Shown here: piece by piece, positions 8,713 through 18,570 of the stretch
Numbering within the stretch: position 1 is the stretch's first letter
How the letters are laid out: each line of letters starts with the position of its first letter
DNA from: Poseidonibacter antarcticus
GTDB lineage: Bacteria; Campylobacterota; Campylobacteria; Campylobacterales; Arcobacteraceae
Length of the DNA stretch: 64,000 nt
Assembly (NCBI RefSeq): GCF_003667345.1
Contig: NZ_RCWF01000001.1
Coordinates: 372,001-436,000 of the forward strand
Direction of reading: 5' to 3'
The notes under the pieces: generated by a model
What the model saw: only the letters and a program-made list of their open reading frames with translations
Told to the model about the DNA's origin: nothing
The model's database searches: none
Position numbers and translations under genes: made by a program

Positions 8713-11202
8713 CTATTTTATAATGTCTTTTAATAAATACTCCATAATTCCACCATTTTTATAATACTCTACTTCCATAGGATTATCTAATTTAGATTGA
8801 ACAGTAATAACTTTTGAATTATTATCTTTAATAATCTCTAAATCAATTTTATCATTTACTATTATTTTATTACTTTTTATATTTATAATTTCAAAGCCTT
8901 TTAATTTTAAAGAATCTATATCATCATCAATAAATTCTAACGGTAAAATACCAAGCTTTATTAAATCATTTTTATATTTCTTAGAAAAAGATTTTGCAAC
9001 TATTACTTTTACTCCTAGAATCTTTAAACCTTTTACTGACCAATCATTTATTTTTCCACGTCCAAATCTATTTCCTGCAAAAATTATTAATGGTGTATTA
9101 TCCGCTTTCATTCTTAGTGAAAAATCATATATAGAAATAATCTCACTTGTTTGAAAATCTTTTGTATATCCACCCTCTTTAGGACTAACTATTCTATTTT
9201 GTAGTTTAATATTAGATAGTATTGATCTTATCATTACTAAAGCATTTGCATGTCTATTTTCATAAGTATCAAATTCATCAGGTCTTAATCCAAATGATTT
9301 AAGAAATAATGCACAAGGAGAATATGAAGTTATATTCCCTAAAGGAGAGATATCTTCTGTAGTTATATTGTCATCTAATAAAGCTACAATTTTTGCATTT
9401 TTTATATCAATTTTTTCTAAATTTTTAATATCAAAAATATCTATTTTACTAATATACGTAGAATTTTTATCATACATATAACTTGAAAAATCTTCATATT
9501 CTAAAGTTTTCCAATATTCATCACCTTCAAATATATTTTTATATAAGTCTTTATACATAGAATAATCTATTTTTTCTAAATATTCATTAACTTCATTCAT
9601 ACTAGGCCAAATATCACCTAAATATAAATCTTGAATAATATTTTCTTTTGTAATATCAAAATTTATATTTCCTTTTAAAGTATATGCAATTATTAATGCA
9701 GGAGATGTCATCCAATTAGATTTACTTAAATTATTAATTTGATTTTTTATATTTTTGTCAGATGAGAATAAAGAAGATACATTTAAATTAAATTTTTCAA
9801 TATCTAAACTAATACTTTCATTTAATTTAACATCTTCTTTTTTTACAATTTTGAAACCTAATTTTTCCATATATTTAAGTAAATCAAGTTTTTCTAGAAA
9901 TTGTTTTTGTATTAAAGAATCAAATATTATATATCTATTAATATTTTTATTTATACCTATTCCAATTTCACATGCCTTTTTAGCAACAAGTGATGCTTGA
10001 ATTAATAATGATGGATTTGTTTTATTATCACATATATCAATAATTGCTAAGACAATATCATTATCTTGTACAAAGCTACCTTTTTTAAATGTTTTTAATT
10101 TACTTGTTAATACATTTGCAGAAATTTCTTCATCAATAGGTTTTAATGCAATTAAAATAGGTTTTACTAATGATAAATCAAGCTCTAAATATTCATCATA
10201 TTTCATTATCTTATCTGTTAAAAACAAACCTTGTTTTTCATAATATGTTTTTATAAGTGTTGCATTTACACCTCTTGTTTGTTCAATAAAAAAAATAGTA
10301 TTCTTATCAACAGGAAAATATCCACATTTCCCTTTACACTGTAGCACTAAATTTGATAATACTGTTCTATCTTCTAAAGATATATTTTTTAATCCATCAC
10401 CATAAAATTCTACTATTTTCCCATTAATTCTACTATTTATTAAAATATTTTTTAATTCAAAAAAAACATCTTTAAAACTTGTACCTTGACCAAGAGAACC
10501 TTTAATTTCAACCCCGATAATAGAAGGAAAGTCTATACTTATAAATGAATCAAGAATAGCTGCTTGTATTTCAATTCTTCCAATATTTAAACCTAACATT
10601 CCTAAAGAATTTATCATTGTACTATGAGAATCTGTTCCAACTAAAACTTCAGGGCAAAGAATATCTTTATTATCACTATGGCATAAAGATACTACTGTTG
10701 ATAAATATTCTAAATTTACTTGTGATATAATATTTTTATTTGGTGGAATAATAGAGATGTTCTTATATTTATTACCAATATATTTAAGAAAGGTATATCT
10801 TTCTTTATTTTTTTGTTCATTTTTATCAAAATTATCAACTACAACATCAATCATTACTTTTGGATTAATTAATTCAGTGTTATTATTTATCTTATGTATA
10901 TGCTCATTCATACAATTAAAATCCAATAAAACTGGTACAGAGTTCAATTCATTCATAATTATTCTATTTGAATAAAGTTTAATTTGATTTAAACTACTTC
11001 TATTAATAAAAATATTAATTACATCATTAATCTCGTTTTTATTTGTATTTCTTATATTTTGTTCTAATAATATTTTTAATGTATATGGTAAGCTTTCTAG
11101 TTCAGGATAGTTTTCAATTATTTTTTTTAAATTATAATAATTGTAATTTTTATCATTAAATTCGAAATTATTTATAAATTTATTCAAACTATCTCTTTTC
11201 AT
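8713..11202 (-). CDS. Aconitase-family (AcnA-like) protein with degenerate active site, probable pseudoenzyme
   Basis: 829 aa, a full-length AcnA-type architecture including the C-terminal swivel domain (about 600-800). Unmistakable family segments remain: QVNLEYLS, VGTDSHSTMINSLG, VEFYGDGL, TTEDISPLG, and KGLKILGVKVIVAKSF. Manual alignment shows loss of key residues. Of three 4Fe-4S ligands only C391 is left; the GCTTC pair is absent around 454-462. Active-site positions equivalent to mitochondrial H101, H147, E262, R447, R452 and S642-S643-R644 are N124, S160, Q288, K483, Q488 and K717-I718-N719. D191 and H193 are kept. The frame is intact, so it is not simply a decayed gene. Catalysis is unlikely; a binding or regulatory role, as in apo-IRP1, is conjecture. 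Transcribed alone, divergently from cls. Confidence 0.85.
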   Translation of the reverse strand: MKRDSLNKFINNFEFNDKNYNYYNLKKIIENYPELESLPYTLKILLEQNIRNTNKNEINDVINIFINRSSLNQIKLYSNRIIMNELNSVPVLLDFNCMNEHIHKINNNTELINPKVMIDVVVDNFDKNEQKNKERYTFLKYIGNKYKNISIIPPNKNIISQVNLEYLSTVVSLCHSDNKDILCPEVLVGTDSHSTMINSLGMLGLNIGRIEIQAAILDSFISIDFPSIIGVEIKGSLGQGTSFKDVFFELKNILINSRINGKIVEFYGDGLKNISLEDRTVLSNLVLQCKGKCGYFPVDKNTIFFIEQTRGVNATLIKTYYEKQGLFLTDKIMKYDEYLELDLSLVKPILIALKPIDEEISANVLTSKLKTFKKGSFVQDNDIVLAIIDICDNKTNPSLLIQASLVAKKACEIGIGINKNINRYIIFDSLIQKQFLEKLDLLKYMEKLGFKIVKKEDVKLNESISLDIEKFNLNVSSLFSSDKNIKNQINNLSKSNWMTSPALIIAYTLKGNINFDITKENIIQDLYLGDIWPSMNEVNEYLEKIDYSMYKDLYKNIFEGDEYWKTLEYEDFSSYMYDKNSTYISKIDIFDIKNLEKIDIKNAKIVALLDDNITTEDISPLGNITSYSPCALFLKSFGLRPDEFDTYENRHANALVMIRSILSNIKLQNRIVSPKEGGYTKDFQTSEIISIYDFSLRMKADNTPLIIFAGNRFGRGKINDWSVKGLKILGVKVIVAKSFSKKYKNDLIKLGILPLEFIDDDIDSLKLKGFEIINIKSNKIIVNDKIDLEIIKDNNSKVITVQSKLDNPMEVEYYKNGGIMEYLLKDIIK

Positions 11203-11308
11203 TTTTTGTTAGTTAAACCTATCTAAATTCACTTTAATAATTAATTATTTAAATGAATAAAATAGAAAATAGTGTAGAATGTTATATTTTATTTTTTAAA
11301 GGAACTTT

Positions 11309-12670
11309 TTGAATATCGAATTCTCAAATATTATTATTTATATACTTCTTTTATTACGAGAATTTACTGTTATGCTAGTTCTTATTCATATGGTATATAA
11401 AAGAAGAGAACCATCTACAATGATAGCTTGGATTTTATTTGTACTTCTAATCCCATATTTAGCAGTTGTTTTATATTTTATATTTGGAAGTAGAAAAAGA
11501 AGAAATAAATATAAAAATGAAAATATCCACATAAGAAAAATTCCAAAAAATTCTAAAACACAATACGATGGTATTTTCAAATGTCCTACAGCTGGTGAAT
11601 TAGAAATTTTTACAGATTATGTAAAAGTATATAATGAATTTATATCTTCGATAAAAGAAGCAAAAAAATCTATATTTATTAGTACTTATGTATTCAAATA
11701 CGATAATCTTACTAATGAGATTATAGAACTCTTAGAAGAAAAAGCAAGACAAGGTGTTGAAATTAGAATTTTAATTGATTCATTAGGCTCATTGTCAGTA
11801 TATTTATTTCAAAACAAATTAGAAAGATTAAGAAATCTTGGTGCAGAAATAAGATTCTTTATGCCTATTCTTAGAATACCATTTAGAAATTATATAAATC
11901 TAAGAAATCATAGAAAAATATATATTTTTGATAATAAAAAAGTATTAAGTGGTGGAATAAATCTTACAAATGAATATTTTGGAAAAGAGTATAATGACGC
12001 ACAATGGGAAGATATTCTTTTTTCTTGTAAAGGTGATTGTGTAAGAGATTTTTTCACAATTTTTGCATCTGATTGGTTTTATGCATCAAAAGAAAAATTG
12101 AATTTCAATACTAAAATTGAAGAAACAAATAAAGATACACAAATTAGAGTAGTCCCAAGTGGACCTGATGTAAAAAGAGATCCTTTGTACGAAATTATAT
12201 TAAATTCAATATTTTTAGCAAAAAAAAGAATTTGGATTGTGTCTCCATATTTTGTTCCAAATGAGACTCTATCAAAAGCTTTAATTATTGCAAAACATAA
12301 AGGTATAGATATAAAATTAATAACTCCAAAGAAATCAAATCATTTTATTGCAGATATAACAAGAAGCTCTTTTATGAGAGAATTACAAGATAATGATATT
12401 GAAATAAAACTATATAAAGGTTCAATGCTTCATGCAAAAGCAATACTTTTTGATGATAATTTAGCAATGATAGGAAGTGTAAATTTAGATAATAGAAGTC
12501 TTTTTCTAAATTATGAAGTTGCAACTTTTGTATATTCTTCTAAGGTGATTTTAAATCTTGAAAATTGGATGGAAAATCTTTTAAAAAATTCTACAGGAAA
12601 TATGAAAAGTGCTTCTCATATAAGAATATTCTTTGAAAACTTTATGCGAATAATCGCACCACAATTATAA
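11309..12670 (+). CDS. cls: Cardiolipin synthase (phospholipase D family)
   Basis: 453 aa. It condenses two phosphatidylglycerols into cardiolipin at the inner membrane. Two N-terminal membrane helices (about 7-28 and 38-60) precede two HKD active sites: H201/K203 in NHRKIYIFD and H375/K377 in LHAKAILFD. The start is TTG 11309 after AAAGGA. Followed after one base by the EEP-family gene, suggesting a two-gene operon. Confidence 0.93.
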   Translation: MNIEFSNIIIYILLLLREFTVMLVLIHMVYKRREPSTMIAWILFVLLIPYLAVVLYFIFGSRKRRNKYKNENIHIRKIPKNSKTQYDGIFKCPTAGELEIFTDYVKVYNEFISSIKEAKKSIFISTYVFKYDNLTNEIIELLEEKARQGVEIRILIDSLGSLSVYLFQNKLERLRNLGAEIRFFMPILRIPFRNYINLRNHRKIYIFDNKKVLSGGINLTNEYFGKEYNDAQWEDILFSCKGDCVRDFFTIFASDWFYASKEKLNFNTKIEETNKDTQIRVVPSGPDVKRDPLYEIILNSIFLAKKRIWIVSPYFVPNETLSKALIIAKHKGIDIKLITPKKSNHFIADITRSSFMRELQDNDIEIKLYKGSMLHAKAILFDDNLAMIGSVNLDNRSLFLNYEVATFVYSSKVILNLENWMENLLKNSTGNMKSASHIRIFFENFMRIIAPQL

Positions 12671-12671
12671 T

Positions 12672-13403
12672 ATGTTAAAACCGACTCAAACAATTAGTTA
12701 TCTAAAACATCAAGATATTAAAAATAAAGATAGTTTAAATATTTTATGCTGGAATGTAGCTAAACTTACACAAAAAGATATTTTTAAAGATTTTTTTAAA
12801 GAATTAATAAAAAAAGAAAAACTAAACTTTTGTGTTTTACAAGAAGTCAAAGGTAATATTAATTCTTGTAATAAAATATTTGAAAACTTCTCTTTTGTCT
12901 TATCTCCAAATATCCAAACAAAGAAAAATATTTATGGTGTTGCAAATATTTTTAATATTTCTTGCCTAAGTAATGAAATATTAATTACAAAAAAAAGAGA
13001 ATTAAAACTAGCTACATATAAAAGTATTTTAATTACAAAACATATATTAAATAACAAAAATATAACAGTTGTAAATATTCACGCCCTTAATTTTGTTGGA
13101 TATGAAGATTTTAAATATGAATTAGAAATTCTAAAAGAACATTTAAAAAATTATGATGATGCTCTAATAGTTGCAGGAGATTTTAATACATGGAATAAAA
13201 AAAGAGTTTTATTATTAAATAAATTTTGTAAAGAATTATCCCTAGAAGAAGTTAGTTTTAATAATGATAAAAATATAAAAAAAGTATTTAACAATTCTCT
13301 TGATTATATATTTTTTAGAGCTTTAAAATTAGAATACTCAAAAGTAATTAATATAAAGTCAATTTCAGATCATAATCCAATAATTGCATCATTTACTATT
13401 TGA
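12672..13403 (+). CDS. Endonuclease/exonuclease/phosphatase-family protein
   Basis: 243 aa with the metal-dependent EEP fold motifs in order: ILCWNVAKL (catalytic Asn), VLQEVKG (metal-binding Glu), VNIHALNF, VAGDFNTW (Asp/Asn) and SDHNPI (catalytic His). No signal peptide is seen. The family includes nucleases and lipid or inositol phosphatases. Its place directly after cls makes a lipid phosphate substrate conceivable, but the substrate is not determined. Confidence 0.85.
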   Translation: MLKPTQTISYLKHQDIKNKDSLNILCWNVAKLTQKDIFKDFFKELIKKEKLNFCVLQEVKGNINSCNKIFENFSFVLSPNIQTKKNIYGVANIFNISCLSNEILITKKRELKLATYKSILITKHILNNKNITVVNIHALNFVGYEDFKYELEILKEHLKNYDDALIVAGDFNTWNKKRVLLLNKFCKELSLEEVSFNNDKNIKKVFNNSLDYIFFRALKLEYSKVINIKSISDHNPIIASFTI

Positions 13404-13450
13404 TACTTTTGTTTATTTTAGTGTATCTTTAATAAACAATTAGCTAACAC

Positions 13451-13456
13451 TATAAT
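13451..13456 (+). promoter_or_regulatory. Probable -10 element for uvrA
   Basis: TATAAT lies 36 bases before the uvrA ATG, in the 89-base gap after the EEP gene. No SOS-type LexA box was recognised. Confidence 0.5.
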
Positions 13457-13492
13457 ATAATATTAGCTTCAAAATTTAAAGGCTATATAATT

Positions 13493-16306
13493 ATGACAGA
13501 TACTATTAAAATTTTTAATGCTAAAGAAAACAACTTAAAAAATATAAATTTAGAAATACCAAAAAACAAACTTATTGTATTTACAGGACTTTCAGGATCT
13601 GGGAAATCAACTCTTGCTTTTGATACTTTATATGCAGAGGGTCAAAGAAGATATATCGAATCTCTTTCTTCTTATGCTAGACAATTTTTAGATAAAGTTG
13701 GTAAACCTGATGTTGAAAGAATTGAGGGCTTAACACCAGCAATTGCAATTGACCAAAAAACAACTTCAAAAAATCCACGTTCAACTGTTGGGACTATTAC
13801 AGAAGTATATGATTATTTAAGATTATTATATGCAAGAATAGGAAAACAACATTGTCATAAATGTGGTAAACCAATCTCACAAATGAGTGCTTCTGATGTA
13901 ATTAATCAAGTATTAACTCTTCCAGAAAATTCAAAAATAATTATGTTGGCACCCTTAATTAATAGAAAAAAAGGAACATTTGTTGACCTTCTTGAATCTT
14001 TAAGAGGGAAAGGTTACGTAAGAGCTATGATTGATGGAGTTATGGTAAGACTTGATGAAGAAATAGAACTAGGTAAATCAAAAATGCATACAATAAAAGT
14101 CGTAATTGATAGAGTTGTAGTAAAAGAAGAAAATAAAGAAAGAATCGCACAAGATGTTGAAAAAGGTTTAAAAGAGAGTTTTGGAGAATTAGAAATTGAA
14201 GTATTAAACCATGAAGAATTAGGAATTGAAAAGCATATTCATTATTCTGAACATATGGCTTGTTTTGATTGTAAAATTTCATTTGAACCCTTAGAACCTT
14301 TATCTTTTTCATTTAACTCACCAAAAGGTGCTTGTCCTTCATGTGATGGACTAGGTATTAGATACGCGCTTGATATGAAAAAAGTTATAAATGAAGAGTT
14401 ACCAATTGAAGAAGGAGCTGTTAGAGTAATCTATGGCTTTAATAAAGGCTTTTACTTTAAAATGCTTATTGCTTTTTGTGAAGCTGCCGATATTGATATA
14501 ACAATTCCATTTAAAGAATTACCCCAGTATCAAAGAAAAGCTATTTTACACGGTGGTGTTGAAGAAGCTAAATTTGTATGGAAAAAACATTCATTAAAAA
14601 GAAAATGGGAAGGTGTTGTAAAAATAGCCTATGATATGATTAAAGATGAAAAAGAAATGGCTGAATATATGACTGAAAAAGTTTGTGATGATTGTAATGG
14701 AAATAGACTAAAACCATCATCTCAAAGTGTTTTCGTTGCACAAAAAACAATTGGGGATATTTTAAATATCCCAATAGAAGATGCTCATGCTTTTTTTCAA
14801 GATGAAAAGAATTTTAGCTACTTATCAGAACAAAATAAACTAATTGCAACACCTATTTTAAAAGAAGTAAAAGAAAGAATTTATTTCTTATATGATGTTG
14901 GTTTAGGTTATATTACATTAGGACGAGATGCTAGAACTATTTCAGGTGGAGAAGCACAAAGAATTAGAGTAGCTTCACAAATTGGTTCAGGACTTACAGG
15001 TGTATTATATGTATTAGATGAGCCATCAATTGGTTTACATGAAAGAGATACAAGTAAACTTATTAAAACCTTACGAGCTTTACAAGAAAAAGGAAATACT
15101 GTAATTGTAGTTGAGCATGATAAAGAAACAATTGAAGCTGCTGATTATGTAGTTGATATTGGACCAAAAGCAGGAAAATATGGTGGTGAAATCGTATTTG
15201 ATGGAACATTAGAAGAAATGTTCAAAGCCAAAACATTAACTGCACAATATTTAACAGGTGAAAAGAAAATAGATTATGTTCACAATCGTCCACAAGAAGA
15301 ATTTATAAAAATAAAAAATGTAACTTTAAATAATATTAATGATTTAAATGTTCAAATTCCTCTTAAAAACTTATGTGCAATTACAGGTGTTTCAGGAAGT
15401 GGGAAATCTTCATTAATCTTGCAAACATTATTACCTGTTGCAAAAGAGCTTTTAAATAATGCAAGAAAAGTAAAAAAAATTGATGGTGTAGAAATTGAAG
15501 GTTTAGAAAGTTTAGATAAAGTTATATATTTAGACCAAAGCCCTATTGGAAGAACACCAAGATCAAATCCAGCTACATATACTGGATTAATGGATGAATT
15601 AAGACTATTATTTTCAAAAACAAAAGAAGCAGAAATAAGAGGTTATAAAATAGGACGTTTCTCTTTTAATGTAAAAGGTGGAAGATGTGAAAAATGTCAA
15701 GGTGAAGGTGAAATTAAAATAGAAATGCACTTTTTACCAGACATTATGGTTAAATGTGATGATTGTCAAGGTCAAAGATACAATGCCCAAACACTTGAAA
15801 TTTTATACAAAGGAAAAAATATTTCTGATGTATTAAATATGAGTGTAGATGAAGCATTAGAATTTTTTATAAAAATTCCAAAAATCCATGCAAAACTTCA
15901 AACACTTAGTGATGTTGGATTAGGATATATTACATTAGGACAAAATGCAGTAACATTAAGTGGTGGTGAAGCACAAAGAATTAAACTAAGTAAAGAATTA
16001 AGTAAAAAAGATACAGGAAATACTCTTTATATTTTAGATGAACCTACAACTGGACTTCATTTTGCTGATGTTGATAGACTTACAAAAGTTTTACATCATT
16101 TAGTTGATTTAGGAAACTCTGTTTTAGTAATTGAACATAATCTAGATGTTGTTAAAAACTCTGATTGGGTTATTGATATGGGTCCTGAAGGTGGAAATAA
16201 AGGTGGGTTAATAGTTGATGAAGGAACTCCCGAACAAATAGCTTCAAATCACAAAAAATCAGGTTCGCATACTGGTTATTATTTAGATAAAGAGATAAAT
16301 CAATAA
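13493..16306 (+). CDS. uvrA: Excinuclease ABC subunit A
   Basis: 937 aa, full length. It is the DNA damage-recognition ATPase of nucleotide excision repair. There are two ABC modules with Walker A GLSGSGKST (about 32-40) and GVSGSGKSS (about 634-642), two signature motifs ISGGEAQRI and LSGGEAQRI, and zinc-type CxxC pairs near 121-124, 258-261, 402-405 and 737-760. Its stop overlaps the ATG of the next gene. Confidence 0.97.
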   Translation: MTDTIKIFNAKENNLKNINLEIPKNKLIVFTGLSGSGKSTLAFDTLYAEGQRRYIESLSSYARQFLDKVGKPDVERIEGLTPAIAIDQKTTSKNPRSTVGTITEVYDYLRLLYARIGKQHCHKCGKPISQMSASDVINQVLTLPENSKIIMLAPLINRKKGTFVDLLESLRGKGYVRAMIDGVMVRLDEEIELGKSKMHTIKVVIDRVVVKEENKERIAQDVEKGLKESFGELEIEVLNHEELGIEKHIHYSEHMACFDCKISFEPLEPLSFSFNSPKGACPSCDGLGIRYALDMKKVINEELPIEEGAVRVIYGFNKGFYFKMLIAFCEAADIDITIPFKELPQYQRKAILHGGVEEAKFVWKKHSLKRKWEGVVKIAYDMIKDEKEMAEYMTEKVCDDCNGNRLKPSSQSVFVAQKTIGDILNIPIEDAHAFFQDEKNFSYLSEQNKLIATPILKEVKERIYFLYDVGLGYITLGRDARTISGGEAQRIRVASQIGSGLTGVLYVLDEPSIGLHERDTSKLIKTLRALQEKGNTVIVVEHDKETIEAADYVVDIGPKAGKYGGEIVFDGTLEEMFKAKTLTAQYLTGEKKIDYVHNRPQEEFIKIKNVTLNNINDLNVQIPLKNLCAITGVSGSGKSSLILQTLLPVAKELLNNARKVKKIDGVEIEGLESLDKVIYLDQSPIGRTPRSNPATYTGLMDELRLLFSKTKEAEIRGYKIGRFSFNVKGGRCEKCQGEGEIKIEMHFLPDIMVKCDDCQGQRYNAQTLEILYKGKNISDVLNMSVDEALEFFIKIPKIHAKLQTLSDVGLGYITLGQNAVTLSGGEAQRIKLSKELSKKDTGNTLYILDEPTTGLHFADVDRLTKVLHHLVDLGNSVLVIEHNLDVVKNSDWVIDMGPEGGNKGGLIVDEGTPEQIASNHKKSGSHTGYYLDKEINQ

Positions 16307-16650
16307 TGTATGATAAATCGAAATTTACACAAGATTTAGCTATTGATAGATTTATTTATGCAGTTGAAAATAATTTTTATGTTGAAGCTCATGAATTATT
16401 AGAAGATGATTGGAATCTTTATAAAAAACAAGGCCAAAAGAAAAAAGCCTTGGTTTTAAAAGGACTTATCAATGGAGCAACAGCCCTAGCTTTGTACTTT
16501 GAGAAGAATAGACCAGCTGGATATAAAAAAGTCTGGCCAGTTTTCTATAAATATCTACCTTTATTAGATGAAGTAACATTAGATAATAAAGATAGATTTT
16601 ATTTTGCAAAAGAATTATTAATTAAGAAAAATAATTTAATTAACATCTAA
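16306..16650 (+). CDS. DUF309-family protein
   Basis: 114 aa helical protein with the family motif AHELLEDDWNLYKKQ (about residues 28-42), where the His-Glu pair is conserved. Function of DUF309 is unknown. The ATG overlaps the uvrA TAA (TAATG), so it is translated from the uvrA transcript. Confidence 0.8.
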   Translation: MYDKSKFTQDLAIDRFIYAVENNFYVEAHELLEDDWNLYKKQGQKKKALVLKGLINGATALALYFEKNRPAGYKKVWPVFYKYLPLLDEVTLDNKDRFYFAKELLIKKNNLINI

Positions 16651-16664
16651 ACTTTATAAAACTA

Positions 16665-16673
16665 TGTTATAAT
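16665..16673 (+). promoter_or_regulatory. Extended -10 promoter for the diguanylate cyclase gene
   Basis: TGTTATAAT (TG-n-TATAAT) lies 27 bases before the ATG at 16701, with AAAGG as ribosome site in between. Confidence 0.6.
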
Positions 16674-16700
16674 CGAAAATTATACTAAAGGTTAACATAG

Positions 16701-18077
16701 ATGAATAAAAAGATAGTTATATTTATATTTCTAATTCTTTATAACTTTTTAATTGCGAATGATTCAGTAAATCATATACAATTAACTCCCAAAGAAGATA
16801 AATTTCTAAAAGAAACAAAAATAAAAGTAATTATATCAGATAAATGGGCACCAATAAGCATTAAAAATGATGAAAAAGAAGTAGTTGGAATAGCTATTGA
16901 TTTTTGGAACTTAATAAAAGAACGAGCAAATATTAATTCTGAAATAAAAAATTCTGAAGACTGGAACCTTCTTCTAAATAGTATAAAAAATAAAGAAAAT
17001 GATATTACAATTAGTACATCTTATGATAAAAATAAATTAAGTTATGCAATATTTACAGATCCTTATATCTCTTTTCCTATTGCATTTGCAACACTATTTA
17101 ATAAAAGATTCATTCCTGATGCATCATTTTTAGAGAATAAAAAAGTTGCTGTTGGAGATAACTTTAGTGCATATAACATTTTAAAAGAACATTACCCTAA
17201 AATCAATTTTGTAATAGTAAAAAATACTAAAGAAGCACTAGAATTATTAAGTGCAGGAAAAGTAGATGCTGCAGTTGATATTTTACCTTCACTTGCTCAT
17301 TTGATTTCAGTTAATGGTTATTATAATCTTAAAATAGCAGGAACAAGTAAATATGAAGTTCCTATATCTTTTATGATTAGAAAAGATTATAAACTACTTC
17401 AATCAATAATAAATAAATATATAGCACAATTAAGTCAAGAAGATAAAAATAATATAATAAAACAATGGCTAGTTGTAAAATTTGATAAAAGTTCGCAATC
17501 ATATAAATATATAATTCAAATATCACTAGTTATATTAATATTACTTATTATTTTATTTTATTTTTTTAAGCAAAAAGATTTAAAAAGATACAATAAAGAA
17601 TTAAAAAAATTAGCAATTACAGATACTCTTACAGAACTTCATAATAGAAGAAAATTAGATGAACTTTTAAATAAAATAAAAAATAAAAAATTCTCATTGA
17701 TTCTCTTAGATATTGATCATTTTAAAGAAATAAATGATACATATGGACATCTAGAAGGAGATAAAGTTTTAATAACTATATCTAAATTATTAAAAGAAAA
17801 TCTAAATAAAAATGACGAAATTGGAAGATGGGGAGGAGAAGAGTTTCTAATAATTTGTAAAAATACTACTGAAAAAGAAGCCTCTATTATTTCTTTAAGA
17901 CTTAAAAATATCATTGAAAATCATGACTTCAAAATTAGAAAAATCACTGCATCATTTGGAGTTAGTGAAGCAAAGAAAAATTTAGATATTAAAGATATAC
18001 TTTCAAATGCTGATATCGCACTATATAAAGCTAAAGAACTAGGGAGAAACCAAGTGGTACTTGGTTCTAGTTTATAA
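16701..18077 (+). CDS. Diguanylate cyclase with periplasmic solute-binding sensor domain
   Basis: 458 aa. A signal/anchor (about 1-20) is followed by a periplasmic type-3 solute-binding domain (about 30-260; amino-acid binding type, with EVVGIAIDFWNLI), a membrane helix (about 272-292) and a cytoplasmic GGDEF domain (about 300-458) with active loop GRWGGEEF. It probably makes cyclic-di-GMP in response to a small periplasmic ligand. No clear RxxD inhibitory site was recognised before the GGEEF loop. Confidence 0.9.
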   Translation: MNKKIVIFIFLILYNFLIANDSVNHIQLTPKEDKFLKETKIKVIISDKWAPISIKNDEKEVVGIAIDFWNLIKERANINSEIKNSEDWNLLLNSIKNKENDITISTSYDKNKLSYAIFTDPYISFPIAFATLFNKRFIPDASFLENKKVAVGDNFSAYNILKEHYPKINFVIVKNTKEALELLSAGKVDAAVDILPSLAHLISVNGYYNLKIAGTSKYEVPISFMIRKDYKLLQSIINKYIAQLSQEDKNNIIKQWLVVKFDKSSQSYKYIIQISLVILILLIILFYFFKQKDLKRYNKELKKLAITDTLTELHNRRKLDELLNKIKNKKFSLILLDIDHFKEINDTYGHLEGDKVLITISKLLKENLNKNDEIGRWGGEEFLIICKNTTEKEASIISLRLKNIIENHDFKIRKITASFGVSEAKKNLDIKDILSNADIALYKAKELGRNQVVLGSSL

Positions 18078-18080
18078 TTT

Positions 18081-18124
18081 GATGAGATTAATCCATTCTC
18101 ATTAAATAAGACTTTAATCTCATC
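18081..18124. terminator. Inverted repeat at convergent gene ends
   Basis: An 11-bp exact repeat, GATGAGATTAA at 18081-18091 and its complement at 18114-18124, separated by 22 bases. It lies just past the cyclase stop and over the last codons of the minus-strand gene. The long loop makes terminator function uncertain. Confidence 0.35.
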
Positions 18125-18432
18125 ATATCTTCTGTTGGATATTGATTTTCTGCAGTTCCTCTTGTTGCTTTTACAAAAAAATCTTTTGAAGAATCATTAA
18201 ATCCAAAATTTGTATTAGTAAGCACAACTTCATGATATTGTTTTGTAGATTTATTCATTGTTATTTCGGTATTTGAAACAGCTTGCGTATTTAAAAATTC
18301 TTCTTTTTGAACTTCTTTTAACTTATAATCTTCATTTATTTTTGAACTTGTATCAATTGACTGTATTTGTTGTTTTTGTAAAACTCTATTATCACTAAAT
18401 TGATCAAGATTAGACATCAAATTATATTCCAT
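18088..18432 (-). CDS. Hypothetical protein, unrecognised
   Basis: 114 aa, polar, no signal peptide or membrane segment. It is rich in Asn, Gln, Ser and Thr in the N-terminal 75 residues, with a more conserved-looking end (KATRGTAENQYPTEDMMRLK). AAGGGG lies about six bases before the ATG, which supports expression. It stands alone, convergent to the diguanylate cyclase. No family was recognised. Confidence 0.65.
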   Translation of the reverse strand: MEYNLMSNLDQFSDNRVLQKQQIQSIDTSSKINEDYKLKEVQKEEFLNTQAVSNTEITMNKSTKQYHEVVLTNTNFGFNDSSKDFFVKATRGTAENQYPTEDMMRLKSYLMRMD

Positions 18433-18570
18433 AATAAGCCCCTTTTTCCTAAAGTATTTACCTTTTAATGTAATTATACATTATTTATAAATATTTTGTC
18501 AAAAAAAATTATATTATTAAGTTTTTTTTGATATTATTAGCTATAAATTTTAAAAATAAAGGAGTCCTTA

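Noticed and set aside
14040-14312. 90-residue frame on the minus strand inside uvrA
   Set aside because: It is the antisense shadow of a coding region, Leu/Gln-rich as expected from reversed AT-rich codons, with no ribosome site or family match. Similar shadows inside hisS, guaA, the DEAD-box gene and others were left out.
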